Of a stretch of 64,000 bases of DNA, positions 11,201 through 20,915 are shown one piece after another. The stretch is from contig JAGUCH010000002.1 of assembly GCA_019096065.1 (NCBI GenBank), positions 5,344,501 to 5,408,500 of the forward strand, in the 5' to 3' direction. Below the pieces are notes generated by a model. That model ran no database searches. It worked only from the letters and a program-made list of their open reading frames with translations, and was not told where the DNA came from. Source of the stretch: Paracyclopina nana (lineage: Eukaryota; Arthropoda; Copepoda; Cyclopoida; Cyclopettidae). The first letter of the stretch is position 1. The number at the start of each line of letters is the position of its first letter. The position numbers and the translations under genes were made by a program.

Positions 11201-14200
11201 AAGGTAAAGACTTTTGAAACGCCCGCTCCATGCTGTCCACATTGTGGACGCCTAAATCTAGTTATTTCTCATTTTGTCAAAAACAAATAAGATGTCCAAA
11301 GGTTCAAGCTTTCCAACGATACCCATTACGCCCCACAATGACTTGAGAGAAAACCTAACCTAGACTTCGTCAACCACCCCTAAACCTATATATTTTCTGA
11401 AAGCTTATGTCCCAAGGGTTCGTTTGAGGGTAGTTAAAAAATCCTGGCATGGCGCTTCCCATAACATCCCCAAAATTTTAAAAAAACCTCTAGCTCTCTT
11501 CGGTGCGCTTTTTTCGCTGAATAGAGCTTCAAACACCCCTCTTAAAATCAAAAGGGCTAACTTTTTTTATTTCATAAGCAAATCGCTAGAATGGTCAGGA
11601 AAGGAGACATGGAGTGACTAATTTTATATCAAGCTGTCACAAACGTTTTGCTACTTGAAAAATTGTCCCTCTGTACCTCTTTTCCTAGCAACTTGCTTAT
11701 GAAATTTTAAAAGTTAGATCTCTCAATTTTGTTGGGGGTTATTGAAATGCGTGATAGCAATAAAACAAAGTGGTACTGAGCTAGAAGTTTTTCAAAATAT
11801 GTTATTGGAAGCGCCAGGCCAGGATTTTATAACTACCCCCAAACAAACCCTTGGGACATAAGCTTTCAGGAAATAAATAGGTTTAGGGGTGGTTGACGAA
11901 GCCTAGTTTAGGTTTTCTCTCAAATCAATGTGGCCCCGAAATTCATGAATTTATAACACAAACTTTTGATTCCCGCACCGTCCAATTTTAAACGGACAGA
12001 CTGTATTTATCACTGAGAAGTACTTAAGTGGTTGGAGAAAAAGCATTTAGACATGTGATCAGAAAAGTCGTCTAAAAAGTGATAAGTTACAGAGAAATGG
12101 TCAGAGTAAGTGAAAAAAGTGGCCAGAGAAAATGAAAAAAAAAGTGTTCAGGGAAAGTAGTCAGAAAAAAGTGATCAAAAAAAGTGTCAGAGAAAGTAGT
12201 CGAAAAGTGGTCAGAAAAAGGGGCATACTGGTAAAAGGCCAATATAAGAGAACAGAACTAAACCCAGTTTAACTTTTTCACCTTAAGTTAACTTGAGTAA
12301 TGAGTCAATGCAGGAACGCACTTCATGGGACATAAGATAAGATAATTCAGACTTAATCCCTGGTGCCGCCATCTCTGGATAGTTTTCTCAGCGACAGGGC
12401 TTTTTCAATGCATTGCAACTTTTCAAATTTCAAACCAAAATCATAACAATTAATCTTATTGCAGAATAATCTGTCTTTTAAATTAAGTCCCCCCACCCCT
12501 CACCCAAAAAAAAAAAATTAAATATGTAATAGGATTGCTTGCAATTGTCTTGGAGAGTCTGTTAAGCTAAAGAAAAGTGAAGTAAATTGTTATACCTGAA
12601 GAGTCATCCAGCCTAAAGCAGTGCTTCCATGCTCTCCCGTGAAATGTGCGTCTCCGATCACAGCTGCAATCCAAAGCTCTTGACTGTCAACATCAGCCCC
12701 AACAAGAGTATATCCTTCAGGAGCGACTACCATTGCCTTAAGCTCTGACCCTACTCGATCCTCCTTCGCATTGGAGGCTGTCAGCCACGTTTTTTCCACT
12801 GCTCGTCTAGTTACAGTTCCTGCTGTGACAATTTGCGGTAAAATAGCCATATTGTCATCGTTAGCCTTGACCACAATCTGACTTCTGATGCGGTCACGGC
12901 TACTCTTCCAATAGGACATCATCTTGCTCACCTTGAGCACCTTTTCTGCCAATTGTCCAGACTCCTCTGGATTATCAGCGTACGTTGACAACACTCCAGA
13001 TTGGATCTTATCTAGAAATGCCTTGCCCAAGGGATTTCCAACGGAGAGCCCCTTGCCATCTTTATGTGGCAGTTGGTGAAAAATACACCCAGGTACATTG
13101 TCAAGCTCAAATCCTATCTCTGAGTGAGGCTTTTTCACCTTTTCGCCCAAAGCATGGAAGTCAGGAGGTTCGCCAATAAAATCAAAGCTGCTCGAGTCTC
13201 CCTTGAAGACAGCAATTTTAGATGACCTTTCCATCATTGACTTGTAATTACTAAGAGGAAATCTAGGGGAATCAAGGTCTTCATCGTTCATGGCTTGCAA
13301 GTCTTGGAAAATCTTGATGTCTTCATGTGGCATCAAGTAGCCCCACTTCATCTTTTCATCTCTATGTATGGGATAGCCCAGCCAGGTAAGTCTAAGCAAT
13401 TTGGGAACTATGGCTTTTGAGTAACCCAAGTCAGCCAGTTTGGGCGTGATGGTATAGTCATATGGACTGCACTGGTCGGTGTACCATCTAGGATACCCAG
13501 GCCTCCTGGGCTGGGTCTTGTACAAGTCCACAGCTCTGTTCAGTAGGGGGAAAAATTTCTTTTCCAATATTTCTATCTCACTCTTAGGCTCTTGAGATGT
13601 CAGCACAGCGTTCAAGGCTTTCTTCGTTCCTTTTTTTATTTTTAGAGGAGCACACTTCCAGTCCAAATCCCAAAGCCAGATATCTTCCTTGTACAAACTT
13701 CCATGCAAAAGCTGGCAAGCCTCATTTGCTTGTCTTGCAATGAGCATCTCTATCTCTTGATCCAACTCAAGAGCTACGTTATCACATTCATCAATGAATT
13801 GGAACCACGACGGCTGAACAGGCAAATATGCATTGCTCATGGTAAGCATGCCCGACAAAGTCACTGGGTGAGGACATCTTTCCCTGAACAGAGGGAAGAC
13901 AATATTAAACACTTGCAAAGTGGCCTTAACATCATTTGCACAATATGTCATCAAAACTTGGAAGTCCTCAACCACGTCCCGGATGGACCCAGAAACGAAA
14001 GTATCTCTGATATCCTTCTGTAGCCTTTTCTCATTTGGCAAGTAAAATTTGTGCACATCATTGAGTCCATTCATGGATGTCTCGGTCATCCATTTAGGAG
14101 AGGCGTCATTTAGCAGAGGATTCCCAGCCTTTTCTGCAACCTTGAACATTCTTTGACTAGATGTCATGCCACCAACAGCGATGTGGAGAGCCATGGTATC

Positions 14201-14887
14201 AAGAAATCTGGTGGCTTTGGGCTGCAACGCATACTGATCACCAATTCTCGCCCTGTCAAAGCTGACATTGTGACCAATCACAAGCGTGGGATCGCCTATC
14301 GGTATCAAGTCATCTTGGCTTAGGCAAAGCTTATTTAATGGTTTCAGGCTCAGGTCGACGAGGTAAGGAGAAACCCATGAGTACCATGCGTCAGGCGACA
14401 CAGCCGCAGCCATAAGTGGCCATGGTCCTTCCTGAACACACAATTCAATATCAAACACAAGTGCTTGCGCATCAGGAACGTTTATGCTATGAGCTTTTCC
14501 ATTTTTATCGTATTTTGTCCAGCCTGAGTTGAACGACCACTGCTCTGGAAACGGTGGAATTTGCGAAATTTTGAGAGAATTTGCTGCATTCACGTAGGGC
14601 TTGATTTGTTGCTCAGCTATGATACGAAAGTGCTCTTCAACGTTTCCGTGAAGTGTAGGCAAGGAATCCACTGAGATTTGAGTTGCTTGTGGGGTTGAAG
14701 TGTCGGGCTTGATTTTGAAGGCCGACAGGTGTGATAAAGCCTCATTTTTGAGGCTGTCTTTGATTTTTTGTCGCAACTGTGGCTGGCCAAATAATTGCTC
14801 ATGTAATTGCGAAGGTATGAGCGGCACTCCAAAAGCATTTTTCACATGCATTGACATGCATCGGCGAGGCACTGAGGAGAACATCAT
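2253..14887 (-). CDS. POLG: mitochondrial DNA polymerase gamma, catalytic subunit
   Basis: Two exons, 12596-14887 and 2253-3383, join in phase 0 to give about 1140 residues, close to the insect enzyme. The protein replicates mitochondrial DNA. Exon 1 carries a short Arg-containing N-terminus suited to mitochondrial import, Exo I (FDIEL, about residue 146), Exo II (IGHNVSFDR, about 206), Exo III (YCANDVKATL) and polymerase motif A (GADVDSQELW), and ends at GWMTLQ. Exon 2 opens with GNKNDGTDLHS and carries motif B (KVLNYGRIYGAG) and motif C (SIHDEVRYLV). The join reproduces the family sequence across motif A-B exactly. I chose the ATG at 14887; a GTG 33 bp upstream is in frame but not a likely start. 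What is odd is the single 9212-bp intron when other introns here are about 60 bp. Confidence 0.95.
3629..3866. repeat. degenerate 16-17 bp minisatellite (TTTGCCCCTAG-like)
   Basis: About fourteen imperfect copies of a unit near GTTTGCCCCTAGGAT follow one another; copies differ by a few bases and by small length changes. The minus strand stays open through the array and would encode a Gly/Leu/Lys-rich repeat, but there is no start context or family match, so I treat it as non-coding. Confidence 0.75.
4526..4757. mobile_element. MITE, family with AAGGNCCTTTCC termini (copy 1)
   Basis: Ends are inverted: AAGGATCTTTCCGTGTGC on the left and the complement of GGGACCTATCCATGTGG on the right. The interior repeats CAAAAACGGTTTT in both orientations. 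A second copy, much alike over its whole length, lies at 31537-31757 in the intergenic region before RagA. No coding capacity, about 230 bp. The class is not assigned. Confidence 0.75.
5975..6255. repeat. degenerate minisatellite built on GTCGATCCAAGG
   Basis: Eight or nine irregular copies of GTCGATCCAAGGA-like words spaced about 25-40 bp apart. The same word reappears in inverted orientation (CCTTGGATCGAC) at 7380-7590, inside the neighbouring inverted-repeat element. Confidence 0.6.
6563..8012. mobile_element. long-inverted-repeat element with CACATTG termini (1.45 kb)
   Basis: The left arm begins CACATTGGAACTAGT and the right arm ends ACTAGTTCCAATGTG. The arms pair over roughly 300 bp (about 6563-6880 with 7690-8012), including matching blocks around GCCAGGGCTACAAT and CAAATTTCAGGTTGCC. 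The loop contains the inverted GATCCAAGG words. No transposase frame survives. The CACATTG end is shared with the elements at 11334 and 45758, so I group all three. Confidence 0.75.
8031..8560 (+). repeat. 106-bp tandem satellite, five copies
   Basis: Units begin GATTCYGCTAAATGTGG at 8031, 8137, 8243, 8349 and 8455, a constant 106-bp period. Most units carry GTGGGCCTTCGGCCCAC, a perfect 7-bp stem with a TTC loop, and a second weaker hairpin at AGCCTACGGCCTGCCC. Degraded sequence continues to about 8600, just before the SINE. Some substitutions fall in the stem and its complement. Confidence 0.9.
8618..8805 (+). mobile_element. tRNA-Cys-like SINE
   Basis: The first 75 bp resemble a tRNA. There is an A-box-like TGGCTCACTGG, an anticodon arm TCTGG-CTGCAAA-ACAGA whose 7-nt loop would present GCA (Cys), and a B-box-like GGTTGGAATCC. 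The acceptor arm does not pair, so it is not a working tRNA gene. The tail has short tandem copies of CCTGGTCGATAT and CCTGGTACAGTTT. Only one copy is in this window. Confidence 0.7.
9473..10456. mobile_element. element with CCCCAC termini (0.98 kb)
   Basis: The left end is CCCCACTAAGTATTTTTAG and the right end complements CCCCACTAAAATTTTTTAC. The interior contains AGCGCCATCTCTTATT, which also occurs inside the larger CCCCACCAGAA element at 47376-49264, so these are one family. It is non-coding and nested in the 9058-12006 element. Confidence 0.65.
10556..10777. mobile_element. MITE with GGCCCTGTTCACCTGC termini
   Basis: A 222-bp element with 16-bp inverted ends (left GGCCCTGTTCACCTGC, right complement of GGGCCTGTTCACCTGC), followed inward by matching TTATTAT tracts. 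It has no coding capacity and lies inside the 9058-12006 element. Confidence 0.75.
11334..11932. mobile_element. fold-back element with CACATTG-like termini
   Basis: Two arms of about 290 bp face each other around a spacer of about 30 bp; blocks such as CTGAAAGCTTATGTCCCAAG and CAACCACCCCTAAACCTAT are near identical between arms. The flanks are GCCC on both sides, a possible 4-bp target duplication. A relative with the same arm words lies at 45758-46364. Small open frames inside are not genes. Confidence 0.8.
12045..12225. repeat. degenerate short repeat (AAGTGGTCAGAGAAA-like)
   Basis: About ten imperfect copies of a 13-17 bp purine-rich word, GTGGTCAGAGAAA, in one orientation. No coding or RNA signal. 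Confidence 0.55.
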
Positions 14888-15299
14888 TTCCACACATAAA
14901 TACAGTTTTTCAGAGGTCACACGAGCTCTCAGACTAGTTCAACTTAATCAACTCATTTACTAATGAGTTGAAGTATATCGGTCTTCTGCCTTCTCAGTTT
15001 CTCCGTTCGCGCTGTGTTTACAAATAGTAATGGTCAACCTTTCCTACTTGTCAATCGATAGAACATAAACTAATGTTAAGTGTCAAGTAGCTGAGATTAT
15101 ATTTTCCACTCTCAGCTATTTGTTATTGCCGATTGTCAACAAAGTTAACAAAGTGCTTTAAAAGTGATGACAGAAAACTGTTTCAAGCGCGTACTGGTAT
15201 TTTAATGGCGTAAACTAGATGCTAGTAACAGTTCTTGCTCTATAATCAAAGTGAGGAGATCGTCAATCGGACACTTTGTGCCTCACTCGACTTACGAAA
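14888..15299. promoter_or_regulatory. divergent POLG / CAAP1 promoter region
   Basis: The two start codons face away from each other 412 bp apart, so both promoters must lie here or overlap the first exons. No TATA box at a convincing distance. Nothing else is recognised. Confidence 0.45.
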
Positions 15300-18200
15300 A
15301 TGGCCACGAAAAGATTGAGGAAATCCTCCTCGAGAACTCGAGAGTTAGAAAATGAAGAAAGTAAGTTGCATAAGGGACTCTAGAAACTTTGCTTTCTTAT
15401 AGATTTATTGTTGGAATTATTACTTTATAGGTTCTGGATCTGACATGGATCTGGACAAGGAGTTACACCCTCTTGGCCACTACCTAAATGACCGGGAGGA
15501 AATGCTAAATCAAGTGTTCAAAGTAATCAAAGGCCCAAAGCTGAAGGCTATGCTCACCTCTGGGCTACGTGATCTTGATATCAAAGAGTTGAAAGCACTC
15601 TGTCTCACCCAACTCCAGGGCATGTCAAAGAAAAGAATTAAGAACGTCATCGCCGGAAGAGAAATGGACGAGTCATCCGCAACGGACGAGGACAGTGATA
15701 TTGACATTGAAGATGAAGGGATGGCAGGGTCCCTGGGAGATTTTATCCTACCCACTCTATTGCACAAAAATTCTGCTGCTTCAGCGGACGAAAAATTGTC
15801 TACTATTTCAGACACTCCCGATTCGCCCTTTGATAATGCAGCTGAGTCTGAGCATGAAGAAGAGGAGGATTTGCAAGACGTAATTGCAAAAGCAACCTCT
15901 GATTTGGCTAAAATGCAGAAGAAAGTGGATATAAAGGTAGGCAAAAAGAAGCCTATCAAGGAGAAAAAGTCATGCCCAGATGACCTGGAAGAAGATAGTC
16001 AAAAACTGAGGGAGCTTCTTGAGTTAGAGATGAGAGCACGAGCTATCAAGTCTTTGCTATCAAGAACAAAAACCGAGGAAAGTAGCGGAGCAGCAGTCGA
16101 AATCGAGTTACAAAAACAAGTCCCATTAATCAAGGAGGTCCAGGATCCAGAGGTTGAAAGGCAACAGCTCGACGAACAGAAAAAGCTACACAAAGCTAGG
16201 GAAGCTCTGGCTATTTCCGTGTCAAAAAAGCGTAAAGAAGAAATGGAAACTGAGCGGCAGAAAGACGAGGCCAAAAGAAGAATGGAAGAGATTGAGGCTA
16301 AGAAAAAAGCTGAAGAAGAAGAAGAAAAGAAAAAGAAGCAAAAAGAATTGGAAAAGGCCCGAAGGAAGGCGGAGAGAGAGGCCGAATATCAGAAGTATCT
16401 CAAATGGAAAGATGAAAAGAAGAAACGCGAAGAAGAGGCGGTTCTGAAGGAAGCCATTGAGCAAGAATACAAAACTAAAGAGAGCTTAAAGCGGAAACGT
16501 GAGGAAATCGAGAGCAAAGAAGAAACTGCCAAACACGAGCGAGAAAAGTTTGTCCAAGAAACTTCATTGAAGAAGAAAAAAATTGAGCGTGAGTCCATCT
16601 TAGATGAGCTAGATCGTACCTTTGAAGTCACCTTCGATTATGGCGAATCTGAGGAGGAACAAAAGGAGGAAAAGGTCGAAAAGCCTAGGAGGAAATACCG
16701 TAAAAAGATTGAAGGAGCAGATGACGAGGATGATATTGAAGAAAGAAATGCGTCGCCTTTAAGTTCAAGTAGGTCGGAAACGTCTTTGTCATTATCTGAA
16801 GAGGAAGAGGATGCTAATATTGAAAAGATAAGGCAAACCAGGCTGGAAAGGTTGAGGGAAATCAAGAAAAGCAAACGTAAGCTAAAATCTGAGAAAGACA
16901 TCGAAGATGGTGAAGTTGACTCTGAGGGTGAGCATTATGTCCCCGTCAAAGAAAATTCAGATGAAATTCCTCTTGATAATAAAGACCTGGATTGCATGGG
17001 AAATGCTCCTACGAAAGAGCCCGAGGATGAGAAATCGGCCGCAGAAGATCACGAGGTCTTGAAGAAAGATGCCGATCGCGACAATCAAGCAAAGTCAATG
17101 ACTGCTCCACGGAAACAAGAGAGTGACTCTTTTGAAAGACCAGTCAAAGAACAAGTACAGAGTGAAATTGACCAAATGATTGAGGTCACTTCTGTAGGAG
17201 TGGAACAAGGCTTCTCTTTTGACGAGCAGATATCTCTTAAAAACTCTCATGAGCCTGAAAAGGAATGCACTGATAGCGAGCAGATTAATACCGAAACCAA
17301 AGATACGAAGGCTGAGCAAGACGATCGGTCCATCGCTGACAGTCCTGATGGTTCCAACCTAAACGTAATTAGTGATGATAATTCGCGAGAGCCTTTGGAT
17401 TCGAAAAAGTCAGCTAAAAAAACTTGGCACAGAAAGCAAGAGCCAATGAAGGAGTCCGAACCTGATTATGTCTTTAAGACCAAGAGACAATTGGTAGTTG
17501 AGCAGGAGCAAGCTCCTGACGAAAGTTTTGATGCCAAGGAAGATCTTTCGCGAGAAGAGGAAACTGCATTGAGAAAGGAGCAAGAAAGAAAACAGAAGCA
17601 ATATGAGCTTAGGTTAAAACGCATGCAAGCTTTTCAAGCTCGAAGTGGAATGCAAATTCATGATGTCAAACAAGACGAGACAGAGCAAGTGGAGGACGAA
17701 AATGATGCTGAGGAGGGCTCAAGTAGCTTTTACAAATCTTATTATGAGGAAGAAGAGCGTGTAAAAAGAGAGGCTGAAGCAGCTCAACTGAAAGATGCGC
17801 AACAGGTTAATGAAATCACAGCCGTAGCAGAGGTGCCTGTCGTTAAGCAAACCTTTGTTGAGATCACTGGTTCAGAAGTGAATCCATGCAAAGACCACGA
17901 AGCTGCAGAGAAAGAAGGCGTCGCCTATTGGACCAAATTTTGTGATGCTTCCGAGGAAAACGCTCCAGCCCTCAGTGATAAGAAGGGAACAACGGATCTT
18001 CCTTCCAAGTCACAAGTAGATGCTCAGCAGGTAATTTTCATTGAAACCCTCATTCTTTCTCAAAATGATCACATCTTTTGCTAACAGGCTGAGCAAGAAA
18101 CTTGGGCTGATCGATGGTACCAAAATAAGAAAGTGCAAAAAGTGGTTCAGCACAGCAAAATGTTTAGTAAAATTCGAACCAACTTCAAATCAAAGGTCAA

Positions 18201-18459
18201 GGTTGATTCGCCTGACCAAAATATTCCAACGGAATTTCCAGGAACGTCAGCCAAAGATTTGAAGGCCGAAGCACTCAGAAGAAAAGCGAATAAAAATCCC
18301 ACCAACACTGAGCTTCCCGTTGTGGGTTCAATTGACGAGTTCTCTAAGATCGCCCAGACGGTTGATGATGTGGGTGATAATTCTGGTGGTGAAGATGAGG
18401 ATGAGGAAGATGAGGAAGAGGGTGATGGCTTATGGAGTGCTATAATGGGCAAAAAGTAA
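15300..18459 (+). CDS. CAAP1: CAAP1 homologue with a very long charged C-terminal extension
   Basis: Inferred exons 15300-15360, 15431-18030 and 18088-18459 (1010 residues). Residues about 33-95 (LHPLGHYLNDREEMLNQVF onward to KKRIKNVIAGRE) match the helical core of caspase activity and apoptosis inhibitor 1, and LRELLELEMRARAIKSLL at about residue 210 matches that family's second conserved block, which in vertebrates lies at the C-terminus. Human CAAP1 is about 360 residues. Here some 780 residues follow, mostly Glu/Lys-rich coiled coil, then acidic Ser-rich linkers, and a C-terminus ending DGLWSAIMGKK. The family is linked to resistance to apoptosis; a nuclear role is suggested by the composition but not shown. 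The first exon adds 20 codons of basic, Ser-rich sequence. Confidence 0.8.
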
Positions 18460-18679
18460 CGCATTTGTAATCATGTTATTATGATACGCACAATAACAGT
18501 TACCCAATTTACTTACATCCACGCGCTCTGCTTTTAATGGAATGTCGCTAATGGGCGCTAATTTGATAAGGAAGTAGAGCGGCATGACTAGAAAAATCGG
18601 GTTTACAATAGTCGCGCCGTATAAATTAATGTCCAAAGTTGAAAGTTGGTTTTAGTTACTAGCGTTGATTTCGAAGAGA

Positions 18680-19402
18680 ATGAAGCCTAATTTATTTTGC
18701 CATTCCTTCGTATTGCTCACGTTTCTAAGTTATTCTCTTGGGTATCCTGATGGGGCCCCAGCAGATGCTTGTCCTGACATGATACCTCAGCATGGAGTCA
18801 GCGGGCTCTACGAGCCTTCCTTCCATAACTTATTGATAGCCAAAAGGTCTCTAGATTTTCGACTTGGAGAAAAGGTCGACATTTCATTACTGGTACCCAG
18901 CCCCACTCTCGCCAAGTTCAAAGGATTCCTCATCACCGTAAGATATTGCGTACTTTTTTCATTAGTTTCCCCCATGCTATCTAAATACGTCCGAAGATTC
19001 TTGAGAGCTTCATTAAAGCTATTTTTGCAGCGGTTTTTGGTCGAGTAGGCTCCAATTTTTGACCTTGTTTTTCAGGCAAGAAACCCTCAAAATGAAGTAG
19101 TTGGCCACTTTGAAACCTACGACAAAAATGTGAAGCTTTTGTCGTGTTCGGCTGGGGCTGATGATGCCATTACCCACCAAAGCAACGCTGGGAAAAGTTA
19201 CATCAACGCAACTTGGGTTGCTCCCTACACGAGTGAACGTGTGAGAGACGGTATCGTGTTTGTCTACACTGTCGTCGAGGAGAGGAACAAATTCTGGATC
19301 CCACAGCAGTCCCACATCCTGAGCTATTCATCAGGAACAAAAACTGCAAGTTCAGCCATCACATTTTTGCTATTCAGCTTTGCCATGAAATTGATTGTTT
19401 GA
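18680..19402 (+). CDS. Reeler-domain protein, secreted or membrane-anchored
   Basis: Exons 18680-18937 and 19076-19402 join in phase 0 (194 residues). A signal peptide covers about residues 1-20 (hydrophobic CHSFVLLTFLSYSLG). A Reeler domain follows: YPDGAPADACPDM, then FRLGEKVDISL, FKGFLITARNP, LSCSAGADDAITHQS, INATWVAP and FVYTVVEERNKFW. The C-terminus ends in a hydrophobic stretch (AITFLLFSFAMKLIV) after a Ser-rich linker, which suggests a GPI anchor. Reeler proteins of this size include insect defence proteins (noduler-like); a role in immunity here is inference only. The neighbour downstream is a 7TM gene on the same strand. Confidence 0.87.
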
Positions 19403-19474
19403 TGATAATAAATGCCACAAGTAACAGGATTTGCCTTCAGGGTCAGAACGCAAGAGTCATCATGATAAGGGACA

Positions 19475-19709
19475 TTTTTTTTTGCTTTACCTTCCCTAAC
19501 GCTAATTAGGTTACTGTTTTTAGCCAAAAAATATTGCTTGGGATGTCATATTTTTACAAGTGCTCTCAACTATTACAATGTTAGCCATTGTCATTTTTTT
19601 GCTTTACCTTCCCCAACGCTAATTAGGTTGCTGTTATTAGTCAAAAGATGTTGCTTGGGAGGCCATATTTTACAAGTGCTCTCAACTTTTAGAATGTTAG
19701 TCATTGCCA
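19475..19709 (+). repeat. 117-bp tandem duplication at the 5' end of the 7TM gene
   Basis: Two copies, offset by 117 bp, share TTTGCTTTACCTTCCC, GCTAATTAGGTT, ATTGCTTGGGA and CAAGTGCTCTCAACT with about 10 percent differences. The second copy ends with ATGTTAGTCATTGCC, a possible upstream start for the gene that follows. Confidence 0.85.
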
Positions 19710-19753
19710 GAGATTGTAAGCAGTGGTCAAAAGAACACGGACGTGCAATCACT

Positions 19754-20915
19754 ATGAATTGTTCGCGTGGTGATTTGAGCGATTTCTACATCACTTTGCT
19801 AAATCCTCAAGATTTCTTCGAAAATCGTCTCTTTGTCAAAAGCTACATGATTGGCCACATCATTTGCTCCCAGATCACTTGCTACTTTTTCTCCACTTGC
19901 ATCATCCTCTACGAGTCGTATAGTGGCGATCCCCAAAAGAAAACCATTTTCAACCGGTTGACCTCGTTGCTGTATGCGTCAGCCATTTTTGCTAACGCTG
20001 CTCCACCAAATGTATTTTTGCTCAGAATTATCGCGGGACCCCTTAACGAAAATCTGGTCTGGTTTGCTTTCGTCATACCCAAGTCTTTGGCCTCGTATTT
20101 GGCCATCTTTTGCCTAAATGAACTCCTCATCCTCAAGTACTTGAGCATATGCGTGTGGAAGAGGCTCCCTCCTTTGGACGATGCTTTCTTTGGCGTATTT
20201 GTCACTGTTGCCAATATCAGCGCCGCACTCCTCTTGGCTGTTTATAAAAGCCTGGGTCACAACCACGAGGAGGACTTGATGTTCCTGCTTACGGGATTTC
20301 GCCAACAAGACCTTGGAGAAATCAGGCCAACGTTTGAGTAAGTCAGCTCATTAGCTTACGGAGAAAGGTTGCGTGAATATTTATGCCATAGATTTCGCGA
20401 GAGATATTAACCCGATTTTTAAAACTGATTTAAATAATCGTGAAGGGTCACATTTAAAAGACTTGAACGACCGAATTTTTGTTTCATATTACAGGCTCTT
20501 TTGGCACGTCCAGTTTTTCACCATTGTGAACCATTGCTTCTCTGGTGTAAGCTGCTTTTGGGCCAAGCGCAAATTGAAGACCAAAATGAAGGCCATGGAA
20601 GGCAACGTCGAAGCTACTTCAATAACTCGAGCTTTGCTTAAGAATGCTCTAAGCAATGCGGGAGCCACTTGGCACATCAATCATTACCTAGGGCACGTGA
20701 TATGGTTCATCTACTGTTGCATGTCGTTCATTTTCGCTTTCTACATCAGGCCCCTGAGCGTTCTGTACAAACCTTTCGTCCAATTTTTCCTACCATATGC
20801 TTTAGTGTCAGTAGCTCTGCCAATCATGATTTGTGCGAAAAATCCTCCCATTCTCAAGTTTGCTTTAGGCTTAGCATTCAAAAACGCTGCTCATCGAAAA
20901 ATGCTGGTAAGGTGA
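19754..20915 (+). CDS. divergent seven-transmembrane receptor-like protein (paralogue 1)
   Basis: Exons 19754-20337 and 20495-20915 (334 residues). The start chosen gives MNCSRGD with an N-glycosylation sequon; an in-frame ATG at 19694 would add 20 residues. About seven hydrophobic segments are visible. Loop 1 has YESYSGDPQKKTIFNRLTSL, the end of TM3 has LLILKYLSICVWK in the place of a DRY motif, and the first exon ends LTGFRQQDLGEIRPTFE. The gene at 52412 shares these motifs and has its intron at the same place and phase. I cannot name a ligand or subfamily. The last codons read ATGCTGGTAAGGTGA; the GTAAGG could instead be a splice donor, so the C-terminus is uncertain. Confidence 0.7.

Larger units (their letters stand above)
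9058..12006. mobile_element. element with TACAGNCTGTC termini, interrupted by three other insertions
   Basis: The left end reads TACAGCCTGTCTGTTCAAAA and the right end complements TACAGTCTGTCCGTTTAAAA; homology continues through GGACGGTRYRGGAATC. A related, uninterrupted 720-bp element lies at 25594-26313. Inside are the elements at 9473-10456, 10556-10777 and 11334-11932; removing them leaves about 1.1 kb. The right arm is itself split by the 11334 insertion: AAGGTTCAAGCTTTCCAACGA before it belongs with the terminus after it, as the 25594 copy shows. No transposase frame was found. Confidence 0.75.
3384..12595 (-). other. 9.2-kb repeat-filled intron of POLG
   Basis: The donor reads CAG|GTATAA at 12596/12595 and the acceptor GAAACAG|GGA at 3384/3383. 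The intron has no convincing coding exon. It holds a degenerate minisatellite, at least six inverted-repeat elements, a 106-bp satellite and a tRNA-like SINE, each listed separately. The stretches between them (3870-4525, 4758-5970, 8806-9057, 12226-12595) are AT-rich with only short simple repeats such as TTTA near 4195 and CCTT near 4425. Confidence 0.85.
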
